A stretch of 64,000 nucleotides of DNA from Muribaculaceae bacterium (lineage in GTDB: Bacteria; Bacteroidota; Bacteroidia; Bacteroidales; Muribaculaceae): contig JAGAJP010000002.1 of the NCBI GenBank assembly GCA_017626045.1, forward strand, positions 1-64,000, in the 5' to 3' direction. The position numbers were made by a program, and so were the translations under genes. Of this stretch, positions 18,251 to 27,275 are shown piece by piece. The notes beneath the pieces were generated by a model. That model did not search any database and was not told the origin of the DNA. It saw nothing but the letters and a program-made list of their open reading frames with translations. Position 1 is the stretch's first letter. Each line of letters opens with the position of its first letter.

Positions 18251-18841
18251 CTAACGCTTATAAAGGTTGTTGGAAGTAATGTAGTCGAGGACTTTGAGAT
18301 TGAGAAGATTGCGCAATCGTTTCACTGAATCTTGCGATCCGTCGGCAATAAGCCGGCGAATCTCGGTGGAAGACACCTCCATCTGCGGCGCCCCTTCGAG
18401 AACGGTGACGCCCTTAGGCACATCCGGAATCGGCTGTAAGGGACGGGGATATACTATGACACCAAACTCACGGCATATAAGATCGGGATTTTTCCATAGT
18501 TTGAAATCCGCCCAGTTGTCGCCCCCTATAATAATTCGGAAACTGCAATCCGGGAAAACATCCCTGAGACGGGAAAGCGTCAGCCACGAATAAGATGGCA
18601 CCGGAAGTGAGAATTCGAAATCAGAAACCCTAAGCCCCGGCAAATCCTGCACGGCGAGGCGTAGCATCTCAAGCCTCTGACTGTCGGAAGCCACCGGACC
18701 CTTTTCTTTCAACGGATTGCGGGGCGACACCATCAGCCACACCTCATCGAGTCCGGCATTTGCCAGCGTATAGAGAGCAAGACTTGTGTGACCGACATGC
18801 ACAGGGTCGAAACTGCCTCCAAAAACACCTATCTTCTTCAC
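18251..18841 (-). CDS. nadD: Nicotinate-nucleotide adenylyltransferase
   Basis: 196 residues. It joins nicotinate mononucleotide and ATP to deamido-NAD in NAD biosynthesis. The nucleotidyltransferase signature GGSFDPVHVGH is at 8-18 (His15 and His18), with SPRNPLKEK, the IIGGDNWADF segment, and the C-terminal ISSTEIR-like VSSTEIRRLI. Length is normal. It is followed downstream by the tandem-repeat region and the malic enzyme gene. Confidence 0.96.
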   Translation of the reverse strand: MKKIGVFGGSFDPVHVGHTSLALYTLANAGLDEVWLMVSPRNPLKEKGPVASDSQRLEMLRLAVQDLPGLRVSDFEFSLPVPSYSWLTLSRLRDVFPDCSFRIIIGGDNWADFKLWKNPDLICREFGVIVYPRPLQPIPDVPKGVTVLEGAPQMEVSSTEIRRLIADGSQDSVKRLRNLLNLKVLDYITSNNLYKR

Positions 18842-18860
18842 AATCCAAATCTCTTTTATT

Positions 18861-18928
18861 GAAGTTATCTAAGAATTTGTTTCTACTTATTAACGAAAGA
18901 AGTAAAATATATAACCTTGGACAACTTC
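18861..18928. repeat. Imperfect palindrome between nadD and flavin reductase
   Basis: GAAGTTATCTAAG (18861-18873) and CTTGGACAACTTC (18916-18928) pair at 10 of 13 positions. The arms resemble the AAGTTGTTTAA / TTTAAACAACTT elements at 3769, 43016 and 46550. The right arm overlaps the end of the flavin reductase gene. Confidence 0.4.
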
Positions 18929-19493
18929 ATTTCTTTTTACGAACCGAAAAACCGAAACCGCCGATTGGATCACCCATGCCGAAATACTGACCATGACTAT
19001 ACACGAGCATACCGGCTTTCTCAAGCTCAAGTTTTCCGGTCTCTTCATTGAGGAAGCGCGAATCAGCCCTCACATTGATAACCTCGGCAATAAACATATC
19101 ATGGCTACCAAGCCGCGTCACGCTCTTGACACGGCACTCAATGGAAACGGGGGACTCCTCAATAGTGGGCGACTTCACCGTCTCTCCGGGGATGGGATGC
19201 AGTTTTGTCTCCTTCCATTTGTCGAAGTCCCGTCCTGAACGGACGCCCGCCCAGTCTACGGCACGCGCCATATCGGCAGTAGTCAGATTAATGGTAAACT
19301 CCATCTCGCGCATGAGAATTTCATGAGAAAACCGCTCGGGACGCACGGATATATAACACATGGCGGGGTCGGAACAGACTGTTCCAACCCACGCCACTGT
19401 CAACATATTCCAATCTTCCGGTTCAGCGCCACAAGTGACGATGACAGCCGGAAGAGGATAAATCATGGTTCCCGGTCGCCAGGAAACTTTCAT
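18927..19493 (-). CDS. Flavin reductase family protein (flavoredoxin-like)
   Basis: This 188-residue FMN-binding split-barrel protein starts VSWRPGTMIYPLPAVIVTCG, with WNMLTVAWVGTVCSDP and SVRPERFSHE as in the flavin reductase/flavoredoxin family, and ends in a basic tail. It likely binds FMN and shuttles electrons in an anaerobe; the partner is unknown. Ten bases separate it from the phosphosugar mutase gene upstream on the same strand. Confidence 0.88.
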   Translation of the reverse strand: MKVSWRPGTMIYPLPAVIVTCGAEPEDWNMLTVAWVGTVCSDPAMCYISVRPERFSHEILMREMEFTINLTTADMARAVDWAGVRSGRDFDKWKETKLHPIPGETVKSPTIEESPVSIECRVKSVTRLGSHDMFIAEVINVRADSRFLNEETGKLELEKAGMLVYSHGQYFGMGDPIGGFGFSVRKKK

Positions 19494-19503
19494 ACGAATA
19501 CGA

Positions 19504-21252
19504 TTAGACGTTAAGGTCCTTAAGAACCTGATCTATATGAGCGTCGGCAACTTTCACCACCTCCTCATATTTGTCCTTGTCGGGCATATCCTCGCGAACC
19601 TCGACATAGAACTTGATCTTAGGCTCGGTGCCAGAAGGACGAATGGATACCTTGTCGCCGGAAGCCGTGAAGAACTGGAGCACATTGCTGGTGGTGGGGA
19701 AATCCATCTTCGTGACCTCGCCGGTGCGCAGATCCCTGCAGTTGAGGTCGAGATAATCCTTGATGAGCACTACATCGCTGCCTGCAATCTGCTTGGGAGG
19801 ATTCTCACGGAAATTCTTCATCATCGCCACTATTTCCTCTGCGCCGCTCTTACCGGGACGCACCACGCTCACGCCTCTCTCACGGCTGAAACCGATTTCG
19901 AAATAAATCTGCTTGAGAAGTTCATAGAGGTCCATACCCTTGTCGGCAGCCCATGCAGCGATTTCGCACATCAGGGGCACAGCAGAGATAGAGTCCTTAT
20001 CGCGCACGAAAGTCTCGGCAAGGAAGCCGTAGCTTTCCTCACCGCCGCCGAGATAGCGAGCGGTACCCTCAAGTTCGCGCATCACATTTGCAATCCACTT
20101 GAAACCGGTGAACACGTCATACATCTTGACGCCGTTCTTGTCGGCAATCCTCTTCACAGCCTCGGTAGAGACGATTGTCTTCACCACATACTCGTTACCT
20201 GTCATCCTGCCGAGCTCTGTGTTTCGAGTCATAAGATAATAGAGGAAGATCATGAGAATCTGGTTGCCGTTGACCAGCTGATACTCACCCTTTCCGTCCC
20301 TCACCACGAGACCTACACGGTCGGCGTCTGGGTCAGAAGCGAGCACGAGACTTGCGCCAACTTCCTTAGCCTTGGCGATACCCATAGCCATCGCCTCCGG
20401 ATTCTCGGGATTGGGCGAAACCACAGTGGGGAAATCACCGGACTGAACGTCCTGCTCCGGAACGTGGATGATGTTTTCAAAGCCCCACATCTTAAGAGAG
20501 TCGTACATCAGCATAGAGCCGGTGCCATGGATCGGGGTGTAGACAATCTTCATGTCGGCGTGTCTGCGGTCAGCCTCGGGAGAAAGCGACAGCCCGTGAA
20601 TTTCCTTAAGGTAAGGCTCGTCGACATCCTTGCCAATAATCTGGATAAGGTCTTTGTTTGGCTTAAACTTAATCTGGTCGACGGAAGTAATCTGATTTAC
20701 ATAGGCAATAGTCTCCACATCGTGGGGAGCAATCATCTGGGCGCCGTCGCTCCAGTAAGCCTTGTATCCGTTGTATTCCTTGGGGTTATGGCTTGCGGTC
20801 ACCATCACGCCGCTCTGGCATCCGAGATGACGAATGGCGTAGCTTACCTCGGGAGTCGGACGACAGGCGTCGAAAAGATACACCTTAATGCCGTTTGCAG
20901 AGAAGATGTCGGCAGTCAGTTCGGCAAACTTGCGCGAATTGTTGCGCACGTCATGTCCGACAGCCACAGAAATCTGCGGAAGATCCTTGAAGCAGTCTTT
21001 CAGATAGTTTGCGAGACCCTGGGTAGCGGCTCCGACGGTATAGATATTCATACGGTTAGAACCGGGGCCCATTATACCGCGCAAACCGCCGGTACCGAAT
21101 TCGAGATCCTTATAGAAAGCCTCGATAAGGTCAGTCTTATCCTCGGCGTCAAGCAGTTTTTTCACAGCGGCACGAGTTTCCTCGTCATATTGGGGGCCAA
21201 GCCATTTTTCAGCTTTGGCAACCACCGTCTTCATCAATTCTTCGTTGTCCAT
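19504..21252 (-). CDS. Phosphosugar mutase (phosphoglucomutase/phosphomannomutase)
   Basis: A 582-residue alpha-D-phosphohexomutase. It has FGTGGLRGIMGPG near 62-74, the phosphoserine loop TASHNP with Ser154, the metal loop DPDADR, the sugar loop GGGEESYG and the phosphate loop RPSGTEPK near the C-terminus. It interconverts hexose-1- and hexose-6-phosphates for glycogen and sugar-nucleotide metabolism. The open frame runs 41 codons further upstream, but that segment is Cys/Arg-rich and overlaps the promoter. MDNEELM at 21252 is the credible start. Confidence 0.94.
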   Translation of the reverse strand: MDNEELMKTVVAKAEKWLGPQYDEETRAAVKKLLDAEDKTDLIEAFYKDLEFGTGGLRGIMGPGSNRMNIYTVGAATQGLANYLKDCFKDLPQISVAVGHDVRNNSRKFAELTADIFSANGIKVYLFDACRPTPEVSYAIRHLGCQSGVMVTASHNPKEYNGYKAYWSDGAQMIAPHDVETIAYVNQITSVDQIKFKPNKDLIQIIGKDVDEPYLKEIHGLSLSPEADRRHADMKIVYTPIHGTGSMLMYDSLKMWGFENIIHVPEQDVQSGDFPTVVSPNPENPEAMAMGIAKAKEVGASLVLASDPDADRVGLVVRDGKGEYQLVNGNQILMIFLYYLMTRNTELGRMTGNEYVVKTIVSTEAVKRIADKNGVKMYDVFTGFKWIANVMRELEGTARYLGGGEESYGFLAETFVRDKDSISAVPLMCEIAAWAADKGMDLYELLKQIYFEIGFSRERGVSVVRPGKSGAEEIVAMMKNFRENPPKQIAGSDVVLIKDYLDLNCRDLRTGEVTKMDFPTTSNVLQFFTASGDKVSIRPSGTEPKIKFYVEVREDMPDKDKYEEVVKVADAHIDQVLKDLNV

Positions 21253-21333
21253 TGTACTGATTTTGGGTTTATGAAGTGTAACAATTCCTATTAAAGATGG
21301 AGACGCGCAGCAACGGCGCCTCCAATACAGATG

Positions 21334-21341
21334 CAAATATA
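21334..21341 (-). promoter_or_regulatory. -7 box TATATTTG of the phosphosugar mutase gene
   Basis: The reverse complement of CAAATATA fits TAnnTTTG, 81 bases before the start at 21252. The leader includes an inverted repeat, GGAGACGC/GCGTCTCC-like (GGAGACGC...GGCGCCTCC around 21299-21323). Confidence 0.45.
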
Positions 21342-21381
21342 ATGAAATAAACCGACAACAGCAAGACATTTTCAAATAATA

Positions 21382-21413
21382 TTTGCCGATATGATTAATA
21401 TTAGTTAACTTTG
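21382..21413 (+). promoter_or_regulatory. Consensus promoter abutting yicC
   Basis: TTTG (21382-21385), 20 bases, TAACTTTG (21406-21413). The box ends 4 bases before the yicC ATG, so the transcript should be leaderless or nearly so. Confidence 0.8.
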
Positions 21414-21417
21414 CACC

Positions 21418-22305
21418 ATGATATACTCCATGACCGGATTCGGTCGAGGAATCTCGACCGCACCCAATAAGAAAATCACAGTCGAGATCAAGAGTCTCAA
21501 TTCAAAACAGCTTGACCTCAGCATGCGAGTTCCCGGCTATTTCCGAGAGCTTGAGGTAGAACTGCGCAACCGGCTAATGCACAAGCTGGAGCGCGGCAAG
21601 GTCGATCTCAATGTAAATGTAGAAAACACCGCCGCAGAGGCACCTTGCGACGTAAACATCGAAGTGCTTCTTGACTACAAGAAGCAGATAGAGAACGCCG
21701 CGGCGACGCTTGGCGTCGGGGAGCCTACCGACTGGTTTCCGATTCTGATGCGAATGCCTGAGGCCTTGAAGACACAGCTTCAGACCCTTGAGGACACGGA
21801 CATCAAGTCATTCTGGGAAGCCTGCGACGAAGCCACCGAGCGGCTGAGGGAGTTCCGCGCCTCGGAAGGACGCAAACTGTATTCGTTCTTCCTGGAAAAA
21901 GCACGCAACATATCAGCATTGCTCGAACGCGTGGAGCCGTATGAGAAGGATAGAATAGTCAAAATCCGTGAAAGGCTCGACACGCAGCTGAAGCGTCTCA
22001 CGGGAATAGAATACGACCAGGGGCGTCTTGAGCAGGAACTGATTTTCTATATCGAGAAACTCGACATAGCAGAGGAAAAGACACGTCTCGCAAGCCACAT
22101 AAACTATTTTCTGGAGACGCTCGGCGAGGAAGACGAGAAGCCAGCGTGCGGACAAGGAAAGAAACTCGGCTTCATAGCCCAGGAAATGGGAAGGGAGATT
22201 AACACCTTAGGCTCCAAGTCGAACGACGCCGAGATGCAGAAGATAGTGGTTATGATGAAAGACGAACTCGAACAAATCAAAGAGCAGGTGCTCAACGTGC
22301 TCTGA
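21418..22305 (+). CDS. yicC: YicC family endoribonuclease-like protein
   Basis: 295 residues with the YicC N-terminus MIYSMTGFGRG, SLNSKQLDLSMRVP, and the C-terminal DUF1732 part with EEKTRLASHINYF and KLGFIAQEMGREINTLGSKS. E. coli YicC is an endoribonuclease. The order yicC-gmk is common in bacteria and is kept here with 24 bases between the genes. The promoter's -7 box is only 4 bases from this ATG; Met5 of the MTGFGRG motif is the only near alternative. Confidence 0.94.
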   Translation: MIYSMTGFGRGISTAPNKKITVEIKSLNSKQLDLSMRVPGYFRELEVELRNRLMHKLERGKVDLNVNVENTAAEAPCDVNIEVLLDYKKQIENAAATLGVGEPTDWFPILMRMPEALKTQLQTLEDTDIKSFWEACDEATERLREFRASEGRKLYSFFLEKARNISALLERVEPYEKDRIVKIRERLDTQLKRLTGIEYDQGRLEQELIFYIEKLDIAEEKTRLASHINYFLETLGEEDEKPACGQGKKLGFIAQEMGREINTLGSKSNDAEMQKIVVMMKDELEQIKEQVLNVL

Positions 22306-22329
22306 AACATACCAACCTAACCCCTCAGC

Positions 22330-22929
22330 ATGGAAAAAGGAAAAATAATAGTATTGTCTGCTCCGAGCGGCACAGGCAAGTCATCCATCATAAAGCGCCT
22401 CATGGACTATCCGGAACTGAGACTGGGGTTTTCCGTGTCGGCCACATCCCGGGCACCGCGAGGCACAGAGCGCAACGGTGTAGAGTATTACTTCATCAGC
22501 CATGAGGAATTTATGAGCAGCGTGGAAGCCGGGGCGTTTGTGGAATGGGAGGAAGTGTATTCCGGCACATGCTACGGCACACTTAAAAGCGAGGTGGAAC
22601 GGGTCACCGACGCAGGCCTCAACCTCATCATGGATATCGACGTGAAGGGAGGTCTGAATGTAAAGAAGACCTTCGGCGACCGCGCCATCACAATCTTCAT
22701 CCTGCCCCCATCCAAAGAAGAACTGGAACGCCGACTAAGGGGAAGAGGAACAGACACTGAGGAAGTAATCCGGAAACGCCTTGACAAGGCAGACTTCGAG
22801 CTCAGCCATGCACCTGAATTCGATGAACGCGTGGTCAACGACGACCTTGAGAAAGCCGTAGAAGAGATTCGCGGGATAATCCTTCGTGAAGACAAGAATA
22901 TGAAACCCGCCGAACAGGTAGTCGGATGA
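22330..22929 (+). CDS. gmk: Guanylate kinase
   Basis: 199 residues. It phosphorylates GMP to GDP with ATP. The P-loop APSGTGKS is at 11-18, followed by SATSRAPRGTERNGVEYYF (GMP binding) and DIDVKGG (Walker B region), then the lid RLRGRGTDT. It is cotranscribed with yicC and followed by an intrinsic terminator. Confidence 0.97.
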   Translation: MEKGKIIVLSAPSGTGKSSIIKRLMDYPELRLGFSVSATSRAPRGTERNGVEYYFISHEEFMSSVEAGAFVEWEEVYSGTCYGTLKSEVERVTDAGLNLIMDIDVKGGLNVKKTFGDRAITIFILPPSKEELERRLRGRGTDTEEVIRKRLDKADFELSHAPEFDERVVNDDLEKAVEEIRGIILREDKNMKPAEQVVG

Positions 22930-22967
22930 GCCGACAGGCAACCTGAGAGCGCATCTTAAAGAAACAG

Positions 22968-23005
22968 ATCGCCGCCAATCCAATGTGATCAGCGGCGATT
23001 TTTTT
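22968..23005 (+). terminator. Intrinsic terminator after gmk
   Basis: An 8-bp stem ATCGCCGC/GCGGCGAT (22968-22975 and 22992-22999) with a 16-base loop, followed by seven T. Confidence 0.85.
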
Positions 23006-23024
23006 ATTGGGATGATTCTTTACT

Positions 23025-23456
23025 TCAGAAGAGGGGGAAGCTTTTGGGAGTGTTCATGTACTTCTGCTCGAAATCCTGGTCGCTCATGCAGAGCATCAGG
23101 ATACCCTGGATGAGAGTCACAATGCCCCAGAGACCGCAGGTAACCAGCGAAAGGAGGATGCAGTAAATACCGCCGGAGACTTTGCCGAGCACAAAGTAAT
23201 GCACGCCGAGAGTACCTACGAGAATCGCAAGGATTCCGCAGATGAGTTTCTTCTGCGACACATCCTCGTGACGAATCTGGCTGTCGGTCCTGCCACGGCG
23301 ATAGATCATGTCCATCAGCTCCGGATAGGTATAGAGGGGAGCCCAGTTGATTCCATCCCGGCTTACGGGGGTCTGCTCGTTGACATTGTAGGCGAGCATC
23401 TGCTCATGATTCATCGGGCCGATCGACGACCCGTTTAGATTGATGTAATATTCCAT
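23025..23456 (-). CDS. GYF_2 and TM2 domain membrane protein
   Basis: 143 residues. The N-terminal GYF_2-like module (about 1-52; MEYYINLNGSSIGPM, then a Trp-containing segment) is followed by a TM2 domain. In that domain a first helix, the GVHYFVLGK motif and a second helix form a hairpin (about 75-130). The combination is common in Bacteroidota, and its role is unknown. The longer frame starting ten codons upstream lacks support; the chosen Met matches the domain start. Confidence 0.85.
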   Translation of the reverse strand: MEYYINLNGSSIGPMNHEQMLAYNVNEQTPVSRDGINWAPLYTYPELMDMIYRRGRTDSQIRHEDVSQKKLICGILAILVGTLGVHYFVLGKVSGGIYCILLSLVTCGLWGIVTLIQGILMLCMSDQDFEQKYMNTPKSFPLF

Positions 23457-23538
23457 AACTTCCAGTTTAAAGTTTTCAATTCTCACTTGGATTATCTTGA
23501 AAATGCCTAACCATCAAAGACTGCAGCAAACTTCAAGA

Positions 23539-25911
23539 TCAGTTAGTCGCATAATAGTTTTTATGAGAGCCGTATGCTCCGTAGCTTCCTCCACCGTCGG
23601 TGCCGTTGAGCAGGAGCGACATGTTTCTGTATTCCCTGCTCTTGTAGACGTTTTCCAGTTCGGAAAGGAGACCGCGCTCGAAGAGTCCGGCACGCACCAC
23701 GAAGATAGTGTTGGTGCAGACGGTGCTGAATATTCTTCCGTCGGCAATCATGCCAATAGGCGCATTGTCGATGAATATGATGTCATATTCCTCCCTTAGG
23801 TGTTCCACCATCGGGGCGAGGCGACCGTTCTCAAGAAGTTCCGTAGGATTAGGGGGAGTCTTGCCCCCGGGGAGCATGTCGAGGTTTTCATGAAGTTTTC
23901 CCTTTACGATTACATCATCGACATTCTTGACTTTCCCCATAAGCACCTGCGCAAATCCGGCATCAGGATTCCCGACATAGGAGGAAGAAGAATTGCGCCT
24001 CATGTCGCCGTCGATCACAAGAATCCTCTTTCCGCGAATAGCGAGCGCCATAGCAAGGTTTACAGTAACGAAACTCTTTCCGGATCCGGGATTGAAACTT
24101 GTCACCATTACAACGGGACACTTGTCGTCTTCATCAAGCATGAAGTTAAGGTTGGTACGCACCACGCGGTATGCCTCGTTGACGACATTACGGTTTCCGG
24201 CGCTGACCACCACCATGTGGTCCTTGTCGTCGTATTTCTTCGGGTTAACCTTCGGAATCTCGCCAAGGAAAGGAATGGTCAGGCCTTTGAGATCGTTGCG
24301 GTCACGAACCTTGGTGTTTGAAACCTCACGCACGTAGATAGCGCCAACGGGGATAGCAAGACCGAGAATGAAAGCGAGAGCGAGAACAGTCGTAGCCTTC
24401 GGAGATGTAGGCTCCTGATCTCCGTGCGGACGCGCAATCACGCGGGTATTATATGCGATAAATGCCTGGTTGAGCTGATTTTCCTCTTTTTTCTGAAGAA
24501 GATATAGATAAAGGCTTTCCTTAACCTTCTGCTGCCGCTCCACGCTAAGGAGGAAGCGAGTCTGCTCAGGATTGTTAGAGAGGTTCTTTTCCACCCTTCC
24601 TTTCTCCCTGCTAAGATTGCTGATAGACTTCGAGAGAAGTTCAATCTGATTGTCGATAGATGAAATGATCACATTGCGCGACTCCGCAATCTGAGCGTCG
24701 AGCTGCTTAGCCACGGGGTTGTCGGGCGATGAATTTGAGACAATCGCGTTGCGGTTAAGAACAGTCTGGTTGTAAGCCATAATCTGGCTTTCAAGTCCGG
24801 TGGACTGAACTCCGGTGTTGACCGGAATCACCTTACCCTCGGCATCGTCGCGCGAGAGATAGTCTTTCAGATACTTTGCCATCTGAATCTCGTTGGTGAG
24901 CTCGAGCATCTTCTGACGCGCCATCTGCTCCTCAGTGAGATCGATAGTGGCGCTCGCCACGAGGTCGGGGATTTTGTTTTCCGACTTGAAATCGGAAATG
25001 TCCACATCCACATCGGCAAGCTCCTTGCTGAGCGACACAAGACGTTCGTCGATAAAGTCGGACGAAGCGAGAGCCACCTCATTCTTGTTGGCAACCCAGT
25101 CTTCGTTGTATATCTGGATCATGGTGTTGAGGACATCCTCGGCACGACGTGCAGAACCGTCCCTGACGGTGAGTTCCGTCACCGACGCCTCCTTCCGGAG
25201 CTCGTCGACACTCAGTTTCTGAATCCAAGACTCCACAGCGCCCACGATAGAAGAGCGGCTGACCCCGATGGTATAGTCCTTATCGTCATCTTCCTTCTTG
25301 TCCTTGCCGAAGAAAGGAGTCTTTTCAATCTTGATCTTACCGAGCGGAGTCATCACAGACTCGCCGAACTTGACAGGAGCCTTCTGTTTGAAATCGACTT
25401 TCTTTGCCTTCACGACAAACTTATCGAGGCTGATGTTGCCGTTTTCATCAATTTTCATTCTGAAACTACCCCCTTTGTTTTCGGGAAGCGTCTCGAAATC
25501 GACAGTGACGGGTAGGTTGGAACCATAAAGCGTCACCGAGCGGAGGCCCTTCTTCATTATATAAGATGTCTGCAGACCGAGTCTTTTCACCACTTTCTCC
25601 ATAAGGTCAGGCGACTCGAAATAAGCCATCTCATTATACAGGTTGTTTGTTCCCTGCCCGATACCGAGGTCAGCAAACATAGCCAGAGCGCTTGATGCTC
25701 CGGAGTCGTCCTCGTCTTTGATCTCGACCTGAGCCGATCGGGTGAACACCTCAGGCTTCCAAGCCAAGAAAAGGACACCGAGACCGAGACAAACGGTAAG
25801 CGACAGAGCGATCCATCTCCACTGCCTCAAAATCGCGTCCAAAAGTTCTTTGGGAGTCATCTTCTGCTCCACAGGCTTCGACACACTCTGCGTCTGGTCG
25901 TTATTGCTCAT
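23539..25911 (-). CDS. Polysaccharide co-polymerase/tyrosine autokinase (Wzc type)
   Basis: A 790-residue inner-membrane protein. A Wzz domain with the first helix (about 30-50), a long periplasmic coiled-coil region, and a GNVR-like segment before the second helix (about 500-520) lead to a cytoplasmic BY-kinase. The kinase has Walker A FNPGSGKSF, Walker A' ILVIDGDMRR and Walker B IIFIDNAP, and a C-terminal tyrosine cluster (YGAYGSHKNYYATN). It controls chain length and export of capsule or exopolysaccharide through autophosphorylation. No glycosyltransferase, wza or phosphatase gene is nearby, so it is an orphan copy here. Confidence 0.92.
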   Translation of the reverse strand: MSNNDQTQSVSKPVEQKMTPKELLDAILRQWRWIALSLTVCLGLGVLFLAWKPEVFTRSAQVEIKDEDDSGASSALAMFADLGIGQGTNNLYNEMAYFESPDLMEKVVKRLGLQTSYIMKKGLRSVTLYGSNLPVTVDFETLPENKGGSFRMKIDENGNISLDKFVVKAKKVDFKQKAPVKFGESVMTPLGKIKIEKTPFFGKDKKEDDDKDYTIGVSRSSIVGAVESWIQKLSVDELRKEASVTELTVRDGSARRAEDVLNTMIQIYNEDWVANKNEVALASSDFIDERLVSLSKELADVDVDISDFKSENKIPDLVASATIDLTEEQMARQKMLELTNEIQMAKYLKDYLSRDDAEGKVIPVNTGVQSTGLESQIMAYNQTVLNRNAIVSNSSPDNPVAKQLDAQIAESRNVIISSIDNQIELLSKSISNLSREKGRVEKNLSNNPEQTRFLLSVERQQKVKESLYLYLLQKKEENQLNQAFIAYNTRVIARPHGDQEPTSPKATTVLALAFILGLAIPVGAIYVREVSNTKVRDRNDLKGLTIPFLGEIPKVNPKKYDDKDHMVVVSAGNRNVVNEAYRVVRTNLNFMLDEDDKCPVVMVTSFNPGSGKSFVTVNLAMALAIRGKRILVIDGDMRRNSSSSYVGNPDAGFAQVLMGKVKNVDDVIVKGKLHENLDMLPGGKTPPNPTELLENGRLAPMVEHLREEYDIIFIDNAPIGMIADGRIFSTVCTNTIFVVRAGLFERGLLSELENVYKSREYRNMSLLLNGTDGGGSYGAYGSHKNYYATN

Positions 25912-26069
25912 ATTATTTCTATATACTTATTTCTATTATGCGTCGTAAGGTAATAACGCGAGAAAAAAGCCTTTCAGTATGTTTCCGAAAGACACAAACT
26001 CAAATATCACGCAAAATTAGCAAAAAAATGTGACAAATGCAACAATGGGACCTTGAAGGAGAGCTCGTG

Positions 26070-26492
26070 TCAAAGAGCGGCGTCATGCGACGACATGTAG
26101 TCGTTAAGAATTATTGAAGCCGCTATTGCATCCACGAGATTTTTGTCGCGTCGCGCCATTTTATGAAGTCCGCCATCAATCATCGCACGGTGAGCGAGAC
26201 AGGAAGTGAACCGCTCATCGTATCTCACCACCGGCATATCGGGCAATTCCTTAGCCAGCGACTTGAGGAAAGGATTAATATATCGGCAGCTTTCTGAGTC
26301 GCTGCCATCCATCTGCTTAGGAAGCCCCACGATAATCCTCTCCACCTCGTTGGCGGCGCAATAATCCTTAAGAAACTGCAGGAGGTCGCAAGCGCGGACC
26401 GTTGTGAGTGGATTCGCACAAATCTTCAAAGTGTCTGACACTGCTATTCCGCATCTTTTTCTGCCATAGTCAACAGCGAGAAGTCTACCCAT
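26070..26492 (-). CDS. ruvX: Holliday junction resolvase-like RuvX/YqgF
   Basis: 140 residues with an RNase H-like fold: MGRLLAVDYGRKRCGIAVSD carries the first catalytic Asp, with IIVGLPKQMDG and the YDERFTSCLA segment, and a final Asp in KNLVDAIAAS. YqgF proteins act in 16S rRNA 5'-end maturation and possibly in recombination. The frame is open far upstream, but that part is antisense to the rubrerythrin gene. The ATG at 26492 gives the family-length protein. Confidence 0.93.
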   Translation of the reverse strand: MGRLLAVDYGRKRCGIAVSDTLKICANPLTTVRACDLLQFLKDYCAANEVERIIVGLPKQMDGSDSESCRYINPFLKSLAKELPDMPVVRYDERFTSCLAHRAMIDGGLHKMARRDKNLVDAIAASIILNDYMSSHDAAL

Positions 26493-26506
26493 AATGCATA
26501 ATTCAT

Positions 26507-26546
26507 AAAAAGCGCACACCTGCCGGGATGACCGGGAGGTGTGCGT
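26507..26546 (-). terminator. Intrinsic terminator after rubrerythrin
   Basis: On the minus strand a long GC-rich stem (ACGCACACCT with AGGTGTGCGC, then CCGG pairing across the loop; arms 26532-26546 and 26511-26526) runs into a T tract. It separates rubrerythrin from ruvX. Confidence 0.8.
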
Positions 26547-26574
26547 GAATATTAAACGCGATTGGCAACCACGA

Positions 26575-27132
26575 TTACTTCTTGTTGCCGAAATAGCGCT
26601 GGTAAAGGCCATAGAAGCCGCGACCGTGGCGAGCCTCGTCCTTAGCCATCTCATGAACTGTGTCGTGGATAGCGTCGAGGTTCTGAGCCTTTGCGTTCTT
26701 GGCGATACGCATCTTGTCTTCGTTGGCGCCTGCCTCAGCGTGCATACGCTTTTCAAGGTTTGTCTTGGTGTCCCAAACCATGTCGCCGAGAAGTTCAGCG
26801 AACTTAGCGGCATGCTCAGCCTCTTCAAATGCATAGCGTTTGAAAGCCTCAGCGATTTCAGGATAACCCTCGCGGTCAGCCTGACGAGACATAGCGAGAT
26901 ACATACCCACTTCGGTGCATTCGCCGTTGAAATGGTTGTTGAGATCTTTCTTCATCTCCTCGTCGGTGTCCTTAGCAACGCCGACTTCGTGCTCTGTGAC
27001 GAACTTCAGGAGTTCAGACTTGTCAAGTTCCTTGAATTTAGAAGCAGGGGCGCCGCACTGCGGGCACTTCTCCGGGGCAGTCTCGCCCTCAGCCACATAT
27101 CCGCAGATAGTGCAGATCCATTCTTTTGCCAT
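26575..27132 (-). CDS. Reverse rubrerythrin
   Basis: 185 residues. The rubredoxin-type iron site is N-terminal (CTICG at 7-11 and CPQCG near 23-27), and the di-iron ferritin-like four-helix domain follows, with Glu/His ligands in [19 protein letters not shown] and DEARHGRGF. This is the reversed order relative to classical rubrerythrin. Such proteins reduce hydrogen peroxide (and oxygen) with electrons from NADH via partner reductases, protecting anaerobes. It is monocistronic with a strong terminator. Confidence 0.94.
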   Translation of the reverse strand: MAKEWICTICGYVAEGETAPEKCPQCGAPASKFKELDKSELLKFVTEHEVGVAKDTDEEMKKDLNNHFNGECTEVGMYLAMSRQADREGYPEIAEAFKRYAFEEAEHAAKFAELLGDMVWDTKTNLEKRMHAEAGANEDKMRIAKNAKAQNLDAIHDTVHEMAKDEARHGRGFYGLYQRYFGNKK

Positions 27133-27275
27133 AGTATATTTTATTTTTTTGTTGGTTTAACAAATGTTTTTTCAACAGCCGATAAAACTCGCGCTTACTT
27201 GATACTCGCGCACGCGCGTTCCTACCGTCATGAATAGAACAATCGTCCGGTGCATTTGGTTCAAGCCACGAAATA

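Noticed and set aside
19465..21294. A 609-codon plus-strand open frame
   Set aside because: It lies antisense to the phosphosugar mutase gene, whose motifs are complete. The His/Leu-rich translation is typical of the reverse strand of a GC-biased gene.
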